Assembly: GCF_022267315.1 (NCBI RefSeq)
Contig: NZ_JAIKLE010000026.1
Location: 1-64,000, forward strand
DNA: 64,000 bases
Reading direction: 5' to 3'
From: Maribellus maritimus
GTDB lineage: Bacteria; Bacteroidota; Bacteroidia; Bacteroidales; Prolixibacteraceae
Shown here: in pieces, positions 36,613 through 46,481 of the stretch
Layout: every line of letters begins with the position of its first letter
How positions within the stretch are numbered: position 1 is the stretch's first letter
Notes under the pieces: generated by a model
Told to the model about the DNA's origin: nothing
Database searches by the model: none
What the model saw: the letters and a program-made list of their open reading frames with translations, nothing else
Translations under genes and position numbers: made by a program

Positions 36613-38982
36613 ATGTTCAAATATTCAATAAAACTAATTCTTCGGCAGCTGCTGCAAGGTAAGCGGCAGTTGCTGCTCAATGTGCTGGGATTAAGTGTGG
36701 CCTTCGCCCTGACACTTTTTTTAAGCACATTTATTTTCACCGAACTAAATCGGGGGAAATCAATAGAAAACTACCAAAACTTATACAAGCTTAGTGCAGA
36801 GAAAGGTAACTACTGGTCATCACGCAGTATCAAAGAATTCACCGGTAAATTTTCGGAAATAAAGGGTATCACAAAAGCCCATGAAGAATGGTCGGACAGA
36901 AGTTACTACGAAGTGGATAAAAAACAGTATAACGCAGGGAAGATTCTTTATGCTGATAAATACTTTTTTGATGTATTTAATTATGAAATAATTGCCGGAG
37001 CTCTTGATGGTACTTTAGCAGTTGACGATAATATCATTTTAACAAAAACCGAAGCACTGAAAATATTTGGTAAGATTGATGTGGTGGGAAAAACGCTAAA
37101 ATTCAGGACGAGTAGCTTTGGAGAAATGGATTTTAATGTGGCTGCAGTTATTAAAGATTTACCACTTGAAGCCTTAATGACATTTGACGCGATAATCCCT
37201 GTTATGGCGCTGAAGAGTAATGTTGCCTGGTACAAAACCGACCATTGGGGGCAAACAAGTTATGAAGTTTTTGTTTCTCTGGTCTCCGCCCATTCTAAAA
37301 CAAATATCGAAAACCAGCTTAACACGGCCTTTCAATCTGCCGCTCCCGACTGGGCAAAACAGGACAAGGGAAAAATCTTTTTACAATCATATAAAAACTT
37401 ATACTTTTCGGAACAACACAGTGATGTATTGTTGAGTGGCAGTATGAGAAGAGTAAAAATACTTGGTACAGTAATGATCATTGTATTTCTGCTGGCACTT
37501 ATCAATTTTATTAATCTGAACACAGCGCAAAAAATAAAACAATCGCGAGATGCAGGGATTCATAAAGTTATGGGTGCAGGCACATGCCAATCGCTAGTCA
37601 GAATTATAACTGAAATTATTCCGGTACTTTTTATCACCCTTTTCTTTGCAGCTCTCTTGATTATGATTTCGCTTCCGCTGCTAAACCAATTATTTGATTC
37701 ATCATTCCGTTTTTCAAGCTTTTTAAAAATCAATACACTGGTTACCGGACTTTGTATTGTTACACTTACTCTTTTCTTTTCAACTGTTTTTATTGCTTCC
37801 TATTTTCATCAAAAAAATTTATTTGAAATTTTAAAAAGTAACACTACGGGGAAAAAAGAAAATCTCAGGAACGCTTTGCTGGTGATTCAATTTACGCTTT
37901 CCATTGCTTTAATTATTGCTTCACTGATAATTAACAAACAAAACAGTTTTATGCAAAACCACTCCATGGGATTTCAAAAGGACAATATTGTTTACCTTCC
38001 GCTACATGAAAAAATGGCCGAACAGGCAAAAACCATAAAACAGGAGCTTTCTGGTATTTCTGAAGTTACCAGCATAACAATGGCTTCACAGGCACTGGGC
38101 AAGTCGGAAATGGGTTGGGGCATGTCGCTGAACAACAACGGTGAAGAAAAACGTATCGGGTATGAAGCCATGAGGGTAGATAAAAATTTCTTTGACTTTT
38201 TTGGGATAGAAATCGTTGACGGCGAAAATTTTCGTTCTTCCTCTATTCACGAAAAAGAACATATTTTTAATGAAACAGCAATCAAAACATACGGAATAGA
38301 AAACATAAAAAATGCACACATAAGTTCTTATGATGAGGCATCGGGTGAAATAATAGGTGTAGTTAAAGATTTTAATTTCGAATCTTTGCACCATGCCATC
38401 AGCCCCATTGGTTTTATTTGCTCTGAACCGGAAAACCTGGAAATTTTGTATTTAAACCTGCAGGCTAACAACGGCGAACAGTTGCAAAATACACTCGGCA
38501 AAATAGAGTTTGTTTGGAATGACTTTGCCAACGGCTGGCCTTTTGAGTACCATTTTCTCGACCAAACATTAAACAATCTTTACAAAGAAGACCGAAAATT
38601 TAGTAAGGTATTTCTTCTGGTAACAATGTTGTCTGTTTTTATCGGGTGTTTGGGTTTGTTTAGCACCTCCATTTTTATTGCTGAAATGAGAACCAAAGAA
38701 ATCGGCATCCGCAAAGTAAACGGAGCTCAGGTTTCTGAAATTCTCGCAATACTCAATAAGGATTTTATAAAATGGGTGGCTGTATCGTTTGTCGTTGCGA
38801 TACCTGTTTCATATTACGCCATGAACAAATGGCTCGAAAACTTTGCATACAAAACCAATTTAAGCTGGTGGATTTTTGCCCTGGCCGGATTGCTGGCACT
38901 GGGTATAGCTTTATTAACGGTTAGCTGGCACAGCTGGCGGGCAGCCACAAAAAATCCGGTCGAAGCATTACGATATGAGTGA
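36613..38982 (+). CDS. FtsX/MacB-type ABC permease P9
   Basis: 789 residues. The segment after helix 1 is atypical (TELNRGKSIENYQNLYKLS in place of ELSxDxFHxNxxxIYRV). The first loop has lost the consensus (KQSRDAGIHKVMGAGTCQSL) while the second is canonical (KEIGIRKVNGAQVSEI). Turn ALKIFGKIDVVGKTL; domain 2 IIGVVKDFNFESLHHAISP. The tail has SWHSWRAATKNPVEALRYE with His for Gln. The downstream spacer has a small CGAAT/ATTCG hairpin and a doubtful tail remnant (about 38998-39017). Confidence 0.93.
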   Translation: MFKYSIKLILRQLLQGKRQLLLNVLGLSVAFALTLFLSTFIFTELNRGKSIENYQNLYKLSAEKGNYWSSRSIKEFTGKFSEIKGITKAHEEWSDRSYYEVDKKQYNAGKILYADKYFFDVFNYEIIAGALDGTLAVDDNIILTKTEALKIFGKIDVVGKTLKFRTSSFGEMDFNVAAVIKDLPLEALMTFDAIIPVMALKSNVAWYKTDHWGQTSYEVFVSLVSAHSKTNIENQLNTAFQSAAPDWAKQDKGKIFLQSYKNLYFSEQHSDVLLSGSMRRVKILGTVMIIVFLLALINFINLNTAQKIKQSRDAGIHKVMGAGTCQSLVRIITEIIPVLFITLFFAALLIMISLPLLNQLFDSSFRFSSFLKINTLVTGLCIVTLTLFFSTVFIASYFHQKNLFEILKSNTTGKKENLRNALLVIQFTLSIALIIASLIINKQNSFMQNHSMGFQKDNIVYLPLHEKMAEQAKTIKQELSGISEVTSITMASQALGKSEMGWGMSLNNNGEEKRIGYEAMRVDKNFFDFFGIEIVDGENFRSSSIHEKEHIFNETAIKTYGIENIKNAHISSYDEASGEIIGVVKDFNFESLHHAISPIGFICSEPENLEILYLNLQANNGEQLQNTLGKIEFVWNDFANGWPFEYHFLDQTLNNLYKEDRKFSKVFLLVTMLSVFIGCLGLFSTSIFIAEMRTKEIGIRKVNGAQVSEILAILNKDFIKWVAVSFVVAIPVSYYAMNKWLENFAYKTNLSWWIFALAGLLALGIALLTVSWHSWRAATKNPVEALRYE

Positions 38983-39032
38983 TCCGAATTATTCGTACCG
39001 GAAGCATGAAAATTAAATAAAAAAATTTTAAA

Positions 39033-41369
39033 ATGACACTTTTAAATTTAAAACTGGCTATTCGGAGTTTACTAAAAAATAAATTCTATTCCATCCTCAT
39101 CATCGGGGGTTTCTCGATAGGGTTTGCCTCCTGCATTTTAATTGGCTTGTACTATAATTCGGAGCATAGCGTAAACAAAGACTTCGCCAACTACAAACAA
39201 ATCTACCGACTCTATGACAAAGGCGAAAAAGATTTCGACCTTGATTATGAATTGTTTCCGGTTCTCGCAGAAAATTATCCGGAAATAGAAATCGCGTGTC
39301 CGGTAAATTATCTTAGCGGATTTGAAATCTCGGTGGTTGACAAACAGACACATACTGACACACGGGTGGACAACATTATCAGCACAAACAACAATTTTTT
39401 TCAGATTTTCCAGCCGCAAATTATTTCAAGTTTATCGGCTGAGCTGTTTTCAGGACATAACTCAGTAGTTATTACTGAAACGGTTGCCAAACGAATGTAT
39501 GGTGACAAAAATCCGGTTGGACAATCTCTCACCATTTTTAATTATTTGGAAGCTACTATTACGGGCGTGATAAAGGAATTGCCCGAGAACTCAACCTTTA
39601 AAGCCGAAATCCTTTTAAATAGCGAAAATGAAGATTTTCGACTTTCTAAAACCTGTAATAATGGAATTTGTGTTTTTCTCACACACCATTTTCTTCTGCT
39701 CAGAAAAGGTACTGAAGTAAACAAATTTTCAGCAAGGCTTCAGCAAACCATTAACAACTATGATTTTGAATTGAAAGATCCGGAATTGCAGAATTTATCC
39801 GCTATTTATCTTTCTTCTCTTTCCCAGTACGACACTCACTCTAAGGGAAATAGTAAAATGCTAACAATTTTTCTATTTATCGGAGTTCTTATTCTAGCGC
39901 TGTCGAGTATAAATTATCTGAATTATGTGGTTTCAATTCAGTATTCCAAATTAAAAGAAACAGGGATAAATAAAACTGTTGGGGCAGGTTGGAAACAGCT
40001 TGTTGCCTATTTGGTTACCGAAGTTGCGATAGGAATTTTGATTTCGGTGATTTTTTCTTTTTTGTTAGCAATTCTATTGCTACCCGCTACTGGAGTATTG
40101 TTTGGGAAACAGCTTCATATTCACAGCCTTGACTTTTTAAAAATATTACCTTTCTTTATGGGTATTGTGTTCATCATAATCCTGGTAAATAGCCTGGCGC
40201 CCGTTTATCTTGTTTCAAGGTTTAATATTACTGATTTCCTCTCCGGTTCAAGAAAACGAAGAGGAAAACAGATCAGCAAACAGGTGACCTTAATATTTCA
40301 GCTGACTGCTTCTATCGCTCTAATCGCAATCGTTATGGTTATTTTCAAACAGCTTAGTTACATCAAACATTTTGATCTGGGTTTTAATGAAGAGAGGCTG
40401 GTAAAAATCGATCTTCCGTTTAACAATCCGAATTTAACGGTTTTAAAACAGCAAACCGGAAAGCTTTCCTTTGCAAAAAGCAGCACATTAAGCTTTGGCT
40501 GTCCGGGAATGGTAAACAACACCATGGGGAGCAACACCGGCGAAAACAGTTTCGATATTAACTGCATTTTTATTGACGATGACTTTGTGCGTACCATGGG
40601 AATAGAACTTTTGGAAGGCAGGCAATTCCTAGACGGGGATAAAGGGAAAGCCTGTATAATAAACGAAGAAGCATACAAACAATACGGGTGGGAGAATCTT
40701 GAAGGAAAAAGATTCAATAACAGGATTAAAGGTGGATACGAAGTAGTCGGATTAGCAAAAAATTTCAATGTAAAATCGTTGCATCAAAACATTGAGCCGG
40801 CGGTTTTACTTTACGATACTCAGAAGGGACAGTACAATGTATTATCAGTAAGGTTGGCCGCGGGAAATACTGGACAACAAATCAAACAGATTCGAAATAT
40901 CTGGGATAAACTCATTCCTGATGAAACCATGAATGTTACATTTTACGACGACCAGTTTCAGGCGATGTATGTGAAGGAAGAAAAGCTGGCAAAATCAATT
41001 ACATTTTTCTCCTTTATTGCTATTGCATTAACCTGCATGGGGATTTTAGGGCAGATTCTTCTGAGCAGCTTAACAAGAACAAAAGAGATTGGCATCCGCA
41101 AAGTTAACGGTGCCAAAGTTTCTGAAATATTGGCCATGCTGAATAAAGACTTTGTCAGATGGGTTATCGTAGCATTTGTAATTGCCTCACCCATTGTATA
41201 CTTCGCAATGAATAAATGGCTGGAGAATTTTGCTTACAAAACCAGCCTTAGTTGGTGGATATTTGCTCTGGCCGGGTTGCTGGCACTGGGAATTGCTTTG
41301 TTAACGGTTAGTTGGCAAAGCTGGAGAGCGGCTACAAGAAATCCGGTTGAAGCATTACGGTATGAGTAA
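39033..41369 (+). CDS. FtsX/MacB-type ABC permease P10
   Basis: 778 residues, adjacent sister of P11: helix 1 (IIGGFSIGFxxCILIGL), the DYELxPxL segment and the end of domain 2 (YDDQFQAMYVKEEKLA) are nearly the same. It carries cysteines rare in the other copies: IACPVNY and a C-x4-C pair (TCNNGIC) in domain 1, plus FGCPG, DINCIF and KACIIN in domain 2. P11 keeps most of them. First loop KLKETGINKTVGAGWKQL, second KEIGIRKVNGAKVSEI. Turn AKRMYGDKNPVGQSL. Confidence 0.93.
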   Translation: MTLLNLKLAIRSLLKNKFYSILIIGGFSIGFASCILIGLYYNSEHSVNKDFANYKQIYRLYDKGEKDFDLDYELFPVLAENYPEIEIACPVNYLSGFEISVVDKQTHTDTRVDNIISTNNNFFQIFQPQIISSLSAELFSGHNSVVITETVAKRMYGDKNPVGQSLTIFNYLEATITGVIKELPENSTFKAEILLNSENEDFRLSKTCNNGICVFLTHHFLLLRKGTEVNKFSARLQQTINNYDFELKDPELQNLSAIYLSSLSQYDTHSKGNSKMLTIFLFIGVLILALSSINYLNYVVSIQYSKLKETGINKTVGAGWKQLVAYLVTEVAIGILISVIFSFLLAILLLPATGVLFGKQLHIHSLDFLKILPFFMGIVFIIILVNSLAPVYLVSRFNITDFLSGSRKRRGKQISKQVTLIFQLTASIALIAIVMVIFKQLSYIKHFDLGFNEERLVKIDLPFNNPNLTVLKQQTGKLSFAKSSTLSFGCPGMVNNTMGSNTGENSFDINCIFIDDDFVRTMGIELLEGRQFLDGDKGKACIINEEAYKQYGWENLEGKRFNNRIKGGYEVVGLAKNFNVKSLHQNIEPAVLLYDTQKGQYNVLSVRLAAGNTGQQIKQIRNIWDKLIPDETMNVTFYDDQFQAMYVKEEKLAKSITFFSFIAIALTCMGILGQILLSSLTRTKEIGIRKVNGAKVSEILAMLNKDFVRWVIVAFVIASPIVYFAMNKWLENFAYKTSLSWWIFALAGLLALGIALLTVSWQSWRAATRNPVEALRYE

Positions 41370-41370
41370 G

Positions 41371-41384
41371 CCCGAACATTCGGG
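41371..41384. repeat. Hairpin after P10
   Basis: CCCGAACATTCGGG forms a six-base-pair stem with a two-base loop directly after the P10 stop. No U-run follows, so it is a poor intrinsic terminator; it may belong to the palindromes that recur between array genes. Confidence 0.45.
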
Positions 41385-41442
41385 GCCATCGTCTGAAGAA
41401 GAGACACTTTTATTAAGATAAGGAAAACAAAAAAATCAAATA

Positions 41443-43767
41443 ATGATACGATTTAAAATCAAACTTGCAATACGGAATTTATTGAAAAAAAGGCTTTACT
41501 CTGCCTTAATTATCGGAGGTTTTTCAATCGGATTTACAGCGTGTATTCTAATCGGACTATTTTTTAACGCCGAACACAATGTAAATACACATTTCAAAGA
41601 TTATAACGATATATACCAGCTTTACGATGCCAAACAAAACATGTGTAACCTCGATTATGAATTATACCCTATTCTCAACAAACAGTATCCCGAAATTGAA
41701 AATGCCTGTCCGATGGAATATTCATCGAATTTTCTTTTGATTATAAAAGATGAAGAAACCAGGGCTTACACCTCAATCAATCATATTATTGGTACTTCAA
41801 ACAGCTTTTTTGATATTTTTTCCACATCGGTTATTGCAAGTTTATCTGAGAAACCTTTCAGCGATTTAAACTCGGCAGTAATAACCGAATCGGTAGCAAA
41901 ACGGTTATACGGAGACAAAAATCCCCTTGGGCAAACTTTGGTTAATGACTTTTTCTCTGCCACGATTTCAGCCGTAATAAAAGATATTCCGGACAATTCA
42001 AGTTTCAAGGCCGAATTACTGCTTAATGCTGAAAACAAGAAATTCCGCATGTCGATGTCATGCGACGATGGCAAATGTATCAATCCCACCAATCATATTC
42101 TTTTATTAAAGAATCAAACCAACCCGGTTTACTTTGCAGAGAAACTAAACCAAACCATCGGTCAGTTCAATCCAAACACCGATAGCCTGGCGTTACAAAA
42201 CCTGTCCGATATTTACCTCTCGCCTTTGACTTTTAAAAGTGCTCATGCCAAAGGAAATCCCAAAATACTGATTGTGTTTCTTTCCATCGCCATTTTAATT
42301 ATCCTCCTCTCAAGCATCAATTACCTGAATTATACCATTTCAATGCAATATGCAAAAATGAAAGAAATTGGAATAAACAAAACCAACGGAGCCGATCGCT
42401 CACAGTTGCTGATGGATTCGTTTATTGAAGTTACTTTGGGAGTTCTTATCTCACTCATAATCTCGGCTCTGCTAACAACCGTTTTACTACCCTATTCTCA
42501 AACATTATTTGGGAGAGAGATCCACCTGTCTGACATCAGCTTTACCCAACTTGCCCCTGTATTCTCAGGAACTTTAATTGCCATCATCCTTTTAAACAGC
42601 CTGGCTCCCATTTATATTTTATCCCGGTTCAGGATTACAGAGTTTTTATCAGGAGGACGCAATCAAAAAGGGAAACAAATCGGGAAACAAGCGATGCTCA
42701 CTTTTCAATTAATGGTTTCGATTGCCTTGATTGCTGTTGTAATGCTCATATTCAAACAACTTCAATATGTAAAACATTACGATTTAGGATTTAACGAAGA
42801 ACAACTTGTAAGACTTGAACTGCCTGATGCGCTCCGGAATCCGGTGATATTAAAAGAGGAATCGAAAAAACTGCCATTCGTGATTGATGGTACTTTAAGC
42901 GCAGGATACCCGGGCTGGATTCAACTCAGTATGGGCAGTGGCATAGAGGATAATAATTTTAAGGTGAACTGTATCAGCATTGCTGGAGATTATCTGGAAA
43001 CGATGGGAATACAATTGCTGGACGGAAGAAATTTTTTACCAGGAGATAAAAATAAAGCCTGTTTGGTAAACGAGAAAGCGTTTAAACAGTTTGGCTGGAA
43101 AAGCATCGAAAACAAAAAATACAACAACGGTGCCGGCTACAATGTAGTTGGTGTTGTTAAGGACTTTAATGTAAAATCCTTGCATAATGAAACCGAGCCT
43201 CTGGCTTTGCTGTACGAACCCGATCATGATTTTAATACCCTTTCGCTGCGATTGGCTCCCGGAAATACGGGACAGCAAATACAGCAGATAACAGAAATCT
43301 GGAAAAAGTTACTGCCAGATGAACCGATGGAATTTGCCTTTTACGACGACCAGTTCCAGGCAATGTATGTGAAAGAAGAAAAACTGGCCCAGTCAATCAC
43401 TTTTTTTTCCATTGTAGCAATAGTTCTTACCTGTATGGGAATTTTGGGGCAAATCTTTCTTATTAGCTTAAACCGCACCAAGGAAATTGGTGTACGAAAA
43501 GTAAATGGTGCCAAAGTGTCGGAAATACTCATCCTGCTCAATAAAGATTTTATAATATGGGTTCTGATAGCATTTATTCTGGCAAGTCCGGTAGCATGGT
43601 TTGCAATGAATAAGTGGCTTGAAAATTTTGCGTATAAAACAAATTTAAGCTGGTGGATATTTGTCCTCGCCGGAGTGATGACTATGGGAATTGCATTGCT
43701 AACCGTTAGTTGGCAAAGTTGGAGAGCGGCTACAAGGAATCCGGTAGAAGCGTTGAGATATGAGTAG
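41443..43767 (+). CDS. FtsX/MacB-type ABC permease P11
   Basis: 774 residues, duplicate of P10. It retains the C-x4-C pair as SCDDGKC, NACPMEY in domain 1 and KVNCIS/KACLVN in domain 2, which suggests a structural disulfide or metal site shared by the pair. First loop KMKEIGINKTNGADRSQL, second KEIGVRKVNGAKVSEI. Turn AKRLYGDKNPLGQTL; VVGVVKDFNVKSLHNETEP in domain 2. The C-terminal module varies slightly (IFVLAGVMTMGIALL). It is followed by the longest noncoding gap within the array proper. Confidence 0.93.
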   Translation: MIRFKIKLAIRNLLKKRLYSALIIGGFSIGFTACILIGLFFNAEHNVNTHFKDYNDIYQLYDAKQNMCNLDYELYPILNKQYPEIENACPMEYSSNFLLIIKDEETRAYTSINHIIGTSNSFFDIFSTSVIASLSEKPFSDLNSAVITESVAKRLYGDKNPLGQTLVNDFFSATISAVIKDIPDNSSFKAELLLNAENKKFRMSMSCDDGKCINPTNHILLLKNQTNPVYFAEKLNQTIGQFNPNTDSLALQNLSDIYLSPLTFKSAHAKGNPKILIVFLSIAILIILLSSINYLNYTISMQYAKMKEIGINKTNGADRSQLLMDSFIEVTLGVLISLIISALLTTVLLPYSQTLFGREIHLSDISFTQLAPVFSGTLIAIILLNSLAPIYILSRFRITEFLSGGRNQKGKQIGKQAMLTFQLMVSIALIAVVMLIFKQLQYVKHYDLGFNEEQLVRLELPDALRNPVILKEESKKLPFVIDGTLSAGYPGWIQLSMGSGIEDNNFKVNCISIAGDYLETMGIQLLDGRNFLPGDKNKACLVNEKAFKQFGWKSIENKKYNNGAGYNVVGVVKDFNVKSLHNETEPLALLYEPDHDFNTLSLRLAPGNTGQQIQQITEIWKKLLPDEPMEFAFYDDQFQAMYVKEEKLAQSITFFSIVAIVLTCMGILGQIFLISLNRTKEIGVRKVNGAKVSEILILLNKDFIIWVLIAFILASPVAWFAMNKWLENFAYKTNLSWWIFVLAGVMTMGIALLTVSWQSWRAATRNPVEALRYE

Positions 43768-44094
43768 TAAGAGTTTCACTTTGAGCAAAACCTGTCTAAG
43801 CAAATTTAAAAAATCACTTTCGCCGGAGAAAATGACAAATCTTTTGACATTGAGTGTTAATTTTTTAGACAGTAGCAATAAACACAGCCACCAAAAAAAA
43901 ACTGATACACAACGCTTTAAATGCTTGGCACAGTTTCTGGGATTTAAAAAATGAAAACAATTACATATGTAAAAAATTCCTTCCTGTTTTATAGAAGTTA
44001 TAGTCGGAGAGACTAAAGATGTAAGTAAATAACGCAGATATTTTAATCCATCATTCAGGAAGGAATTGTAATTAATCACAATAACACCCTTATT
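43768..44094. other. 327-bp spacer between P11 and P12
   Basis: No gene is supported here; a 64-codon frame covering 43760-43954 overlaps the P11 end and has no protein-like features. It contains an inverted CTGTCTAA/TTAGACAG pair (about 43793 and 43867) and a longer perfect inverted repeat described separately. TGGCACAGTTTCTGGG (43926-43941) resembles a sigma54 site but lacks the -12 GC. The gap could hold a second promoter for the distal half of the array. Confidence 0.4.
43975..44067. repeat. 93-bp segment bounded by perfect 12-bp inverted repeats
   Basis: AATTCCTTCCTG (43975-43986) is the exact complement of CAGGAAGGAATT (44056-44067). Between them are 69 AT-rich bases with a small AGTC/GACT hairpin. 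It may be a miniature inverted-repeat element or an RNA structure in the P12 leader, which begins 28 bases later. No clear target duplication flanks it. Confidence 0.5.
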
Positions 44095-46461
44095 ATGAAT
44101 TTATTACAATTCAAAAACAGCTTCCGCTTTTTACTTAAAAGGAAGGATTACCTGTTAATAAATGTGTTGGGGTTGGGCGTTGGCATTGCCTCGTTTCTTA
44201 TTCTCTTTCTGTACGTTTATAACGATATTACCTACAATCACTTCAATAAAAATCTGGAAAATATATACCGGGTTCGCGAAGGAAAGGGGATTCAAACCAA
44301 AGGCCTGATGTTGTCAACAATGATGGAACAGGTTCCAGAGGTGGTAAATGGAACACGGATTTTTGACTGGGATGGATACAGGTTGAGCTATGGTGAGAAT
44401 GCTTTTCTGGAAAATGTTCAGTATGTAGATACCGGTTTTTTTTCGGTATTTACTTTTCCTTTTGTGGAAAAAGGAACAGGAGATGATATTCAACAAAAAT
44501 ACAATGCTGTTATAAGCCGGGAATTTGCTGAGAAATATTTTGGAGATAATTCTGCAATTGGAAAAAAGCTTCAGGTACAGTTCGGTAATACCTATCTGAA
44601 TGTTAACGGGGTGGTTGACATTCCTGAAAATTCCTCCATAAAATTCGATATTGTTACTTCCTATGAAACCGGTGAAGAAATTTCACCATGGATAAAACAG
44701 GTGCATGACTGGTATAATACATTCTCAATGACTTATGTTTTACTTAAGGATGGTACAAAACCGGAAACCATTCACAGTAAGATGCAGAAAATCGCTGAAG
44801 ATAATTTTCTGACCGGAGGCAACAGCAAACCTGAAATGAATCTGCTGGCTTTTAGAGATTATCATGCAGAACAGGAGTCGAACCAAACATTGATTATTAT
44901 TTTAGGCATAATTGCACTGGGTATTTTGAGTATTGCCATGGTGAATTTCATCAATCTCACTATTACCAATTCTTTGGGACGTACAAAGGAAATTGGTGTT
45001 AAAAAAGTGGTTGGGGCTGGGAAAGGTTTTTTGATTCGTCAGATCATTACAGAATCCCTGATGGTAAGTTTTGTAGCTCTAGTTATTGGTTTTTTCCTGG
45101 CTGCGCTTTTCCTTCCTGAATTTAACCAGCTATACAATACCCGGCTTTACTTAAGTTTCTCGCAAAATAAGTTGCTGTTCCCTGTATTATTTTTTATATG
45201 GTTGCTTGTAGGATTACTTTCAGGATTTGCCCCGGCCATGTTCTGGTCAAGGATGAACTCAATGGAAAGTTTAAAGGGACAGACTGTTAAAGGTGGGAAA
45301 ATTGGAATGGTCCGTTATTCGCTGGTTGTAGTACAGTTTGTTATTGCCATTGTTCTTATTTCCGGTACATTTTTGGTTCGAAAGCAAATTCAATATATGG
45401 TAAACCACGATCCAAAATTTGATGGAGAAAACGTGGTTGTAGCAGAATTGAGCAGTTGGGAATACAAAGATTTGGACGCTGCCTCTTTGAAATTTAAGCG
45501 AATTGCCGATGAGCTAAAATCGAGTCCGTTTGTGGAATCGGTTTGTTTTTCGCAGTGTACTCCGGCGAATTATAACCAAAACTATAATACATTTTATCCT
45601 GAAGGCGAAAGTAATGTGGAAAGTATTCATCTCAGGAAAGCGTACGTAGGAAGGGATTATTTTAAAACTTTTGGCATAAAGTTAGTCGATGGCGAAGGAT
45701 TCACAGATGAAACACGTGATTACAGCCGCACCTTTGTACTTAACCAGAAAGCGATGGAGGTTTTGGGTTACAATAGTGTTGAAGATCAAATTCTGCATGA
45801 AAGTGTTAAGTCGGGTACGCCAAATAAAATAATCGGGGAGGTTGAAAATTTTGCTTATCAGGGGGCACAGTATGAAATGCAGCCGGTAGCGCATATCTTT
45901 TCGGAACAGGAAAATTATTCCAACTGGGGTTATCTTTCCGTAAAAACACGTTCCGGTGCTGGGTTACAGATTATGAATCTTTTGAAAGACAAATGGGAAA
46001 ATACACAGCCTGAATCAACAATCTCCTGTTTTTTTGCCAACGACAAACTAAACGAACAGTATAAAGAATATGTAAAAATAAACCAAATTATTGCCTGGTT
46101 CTCAATCGTTGCTATTGTGCTTTCCTGTATCGGTCTATTCGCACTCTCATCCTATGTTATTTCACGCAGGATAAAAGAAATTGGAGTGCGAAGAGTAAAC
46201 GGAGCCAAGGTAACAGAAGTTGTTAGCTTATTAAACCGTGATTTTTTAAGGTGGGTCGTCATTTCGTTTATCATCGCCGTACCACTTGCATGGTTTGCTT
46301 TGCATCGCTGGCTGGAAGGCTTTGCCATTAAAACCGAAATTAATTGGTGGATTTTTGCAATTGCAGGCATGTTAGCCGTGGGTATTGCGCTGCTAACGGT
46401 TAGCTGGCAAAGCTGGAAAGCAGCGAGGAGGAACCCTGTGGAGGCACTGAGGTATGAGTAG
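44095..46461 (+). CDS. FtsX/MacB-type ABC permease P12
   Basis: 788 residues. Unusually, both cytoplasmic loops are well kept: GRTKEIGVKKVVGAGKGFLI and KEIGVRRVNGAKVTEV. The C-terminal module is the most diverged of the consensus set (LNRDFLRWVVISF, RWLEGFAIKTEINWWIFAIAG, SWKAARRNPVEALRYE). Domain 1 has AEKYFGDNSAIGKKL; domain 2 has IIGEVENFAYQGAQYEMQP, far from the usual KDFxFxSLH. Being behind the longest spacer and having balanced loops, it might be an independently acquired or older member. Confidence 0.93.
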   Translation: MNLLQFKNSFRFLLKRKDYLLINVLGLGVGIASFLILFLYVYNDITYNHFNKNLENIYRVREGKGIQTKGLMLSTMMEQVPEVVNGTRIFDWDGYRLSYGENAFLENVQYVDTGFFSVFTFPFVEKGTGDDIQQKYNAVISREFAEKYFGDNSAIGKKLQVQFGNTYLNVNGVVDIPENSSIKFDIVTSYETGEEISPWIKQVHDWYNTFSMTYVLLKDGTKPETIHSKMQKIAEDNFLTGGNSKPEMNLLAFRDYHAEQESNQTLIIILGIIALGILSIAMVNFINLTITNSLGRTKEIGVKKVVGAGKGFLIRQIITESLMVSFVALVIGFFLAALFLPEFNQLYNTRLYLSFSQNKLLFPVLFFIWLLVGLLSGFAPAMFWSRMNSMESLKGQTVKGGKIGMVRYSLVVVQFVIAIVLISGTFLVRKQIQYMVNHDPKFDGENVVVAELSSWEYKDLDAASLKFKRIADELKSSPFVESVCFSQCTPANYNQNYNTFYPEGESNVESIHLRKAYVGRDYFKTFGIKLVDGEGFTDETRDYSRTFVLNQKAMEVLGYNSVEDQILHESVKSGTPNKIIGEVENFAYQGAQYEMQPVAHIFSEQENYSNWGYLSVKTRSGAGLQIMNLLKDKWENTQPESTISCFFANDKLNEQYKEYVKINQIIAWFSIVAIVLSCIGLFALSSYVISRRIKEIGVRRVNGAKVTEVVSLLNRDFLRWVVISFIIAVPLAWFALHRWLEGFAIKTEINWWIFAIAGMLAVGIALLTVSWQSWKAARRNPVEALRYE

Positions 46462-46481
46462 TTAAACAAATTGAATCAACA

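Noticed and set aside
41371-41384. Rho-independent terminator after P10
   Set aside because: The stem is short and no T-run follows; the next permease starts 73 bases after the stop in the same orientation.
43926-43941. Second sigma54-like site TGGCACAGTTTCTGGG before P12
   Set aside because: The -24 half is perfect but the -12 GC is GG, so an essential position fails. Kept only as a remark.
43760-43954. 64-codon frame overlapping the end of P11
   Set aside because: Lysine/serine-rich, no family resemblance, starts inside the P11 stop region; read as noncoding spacer.
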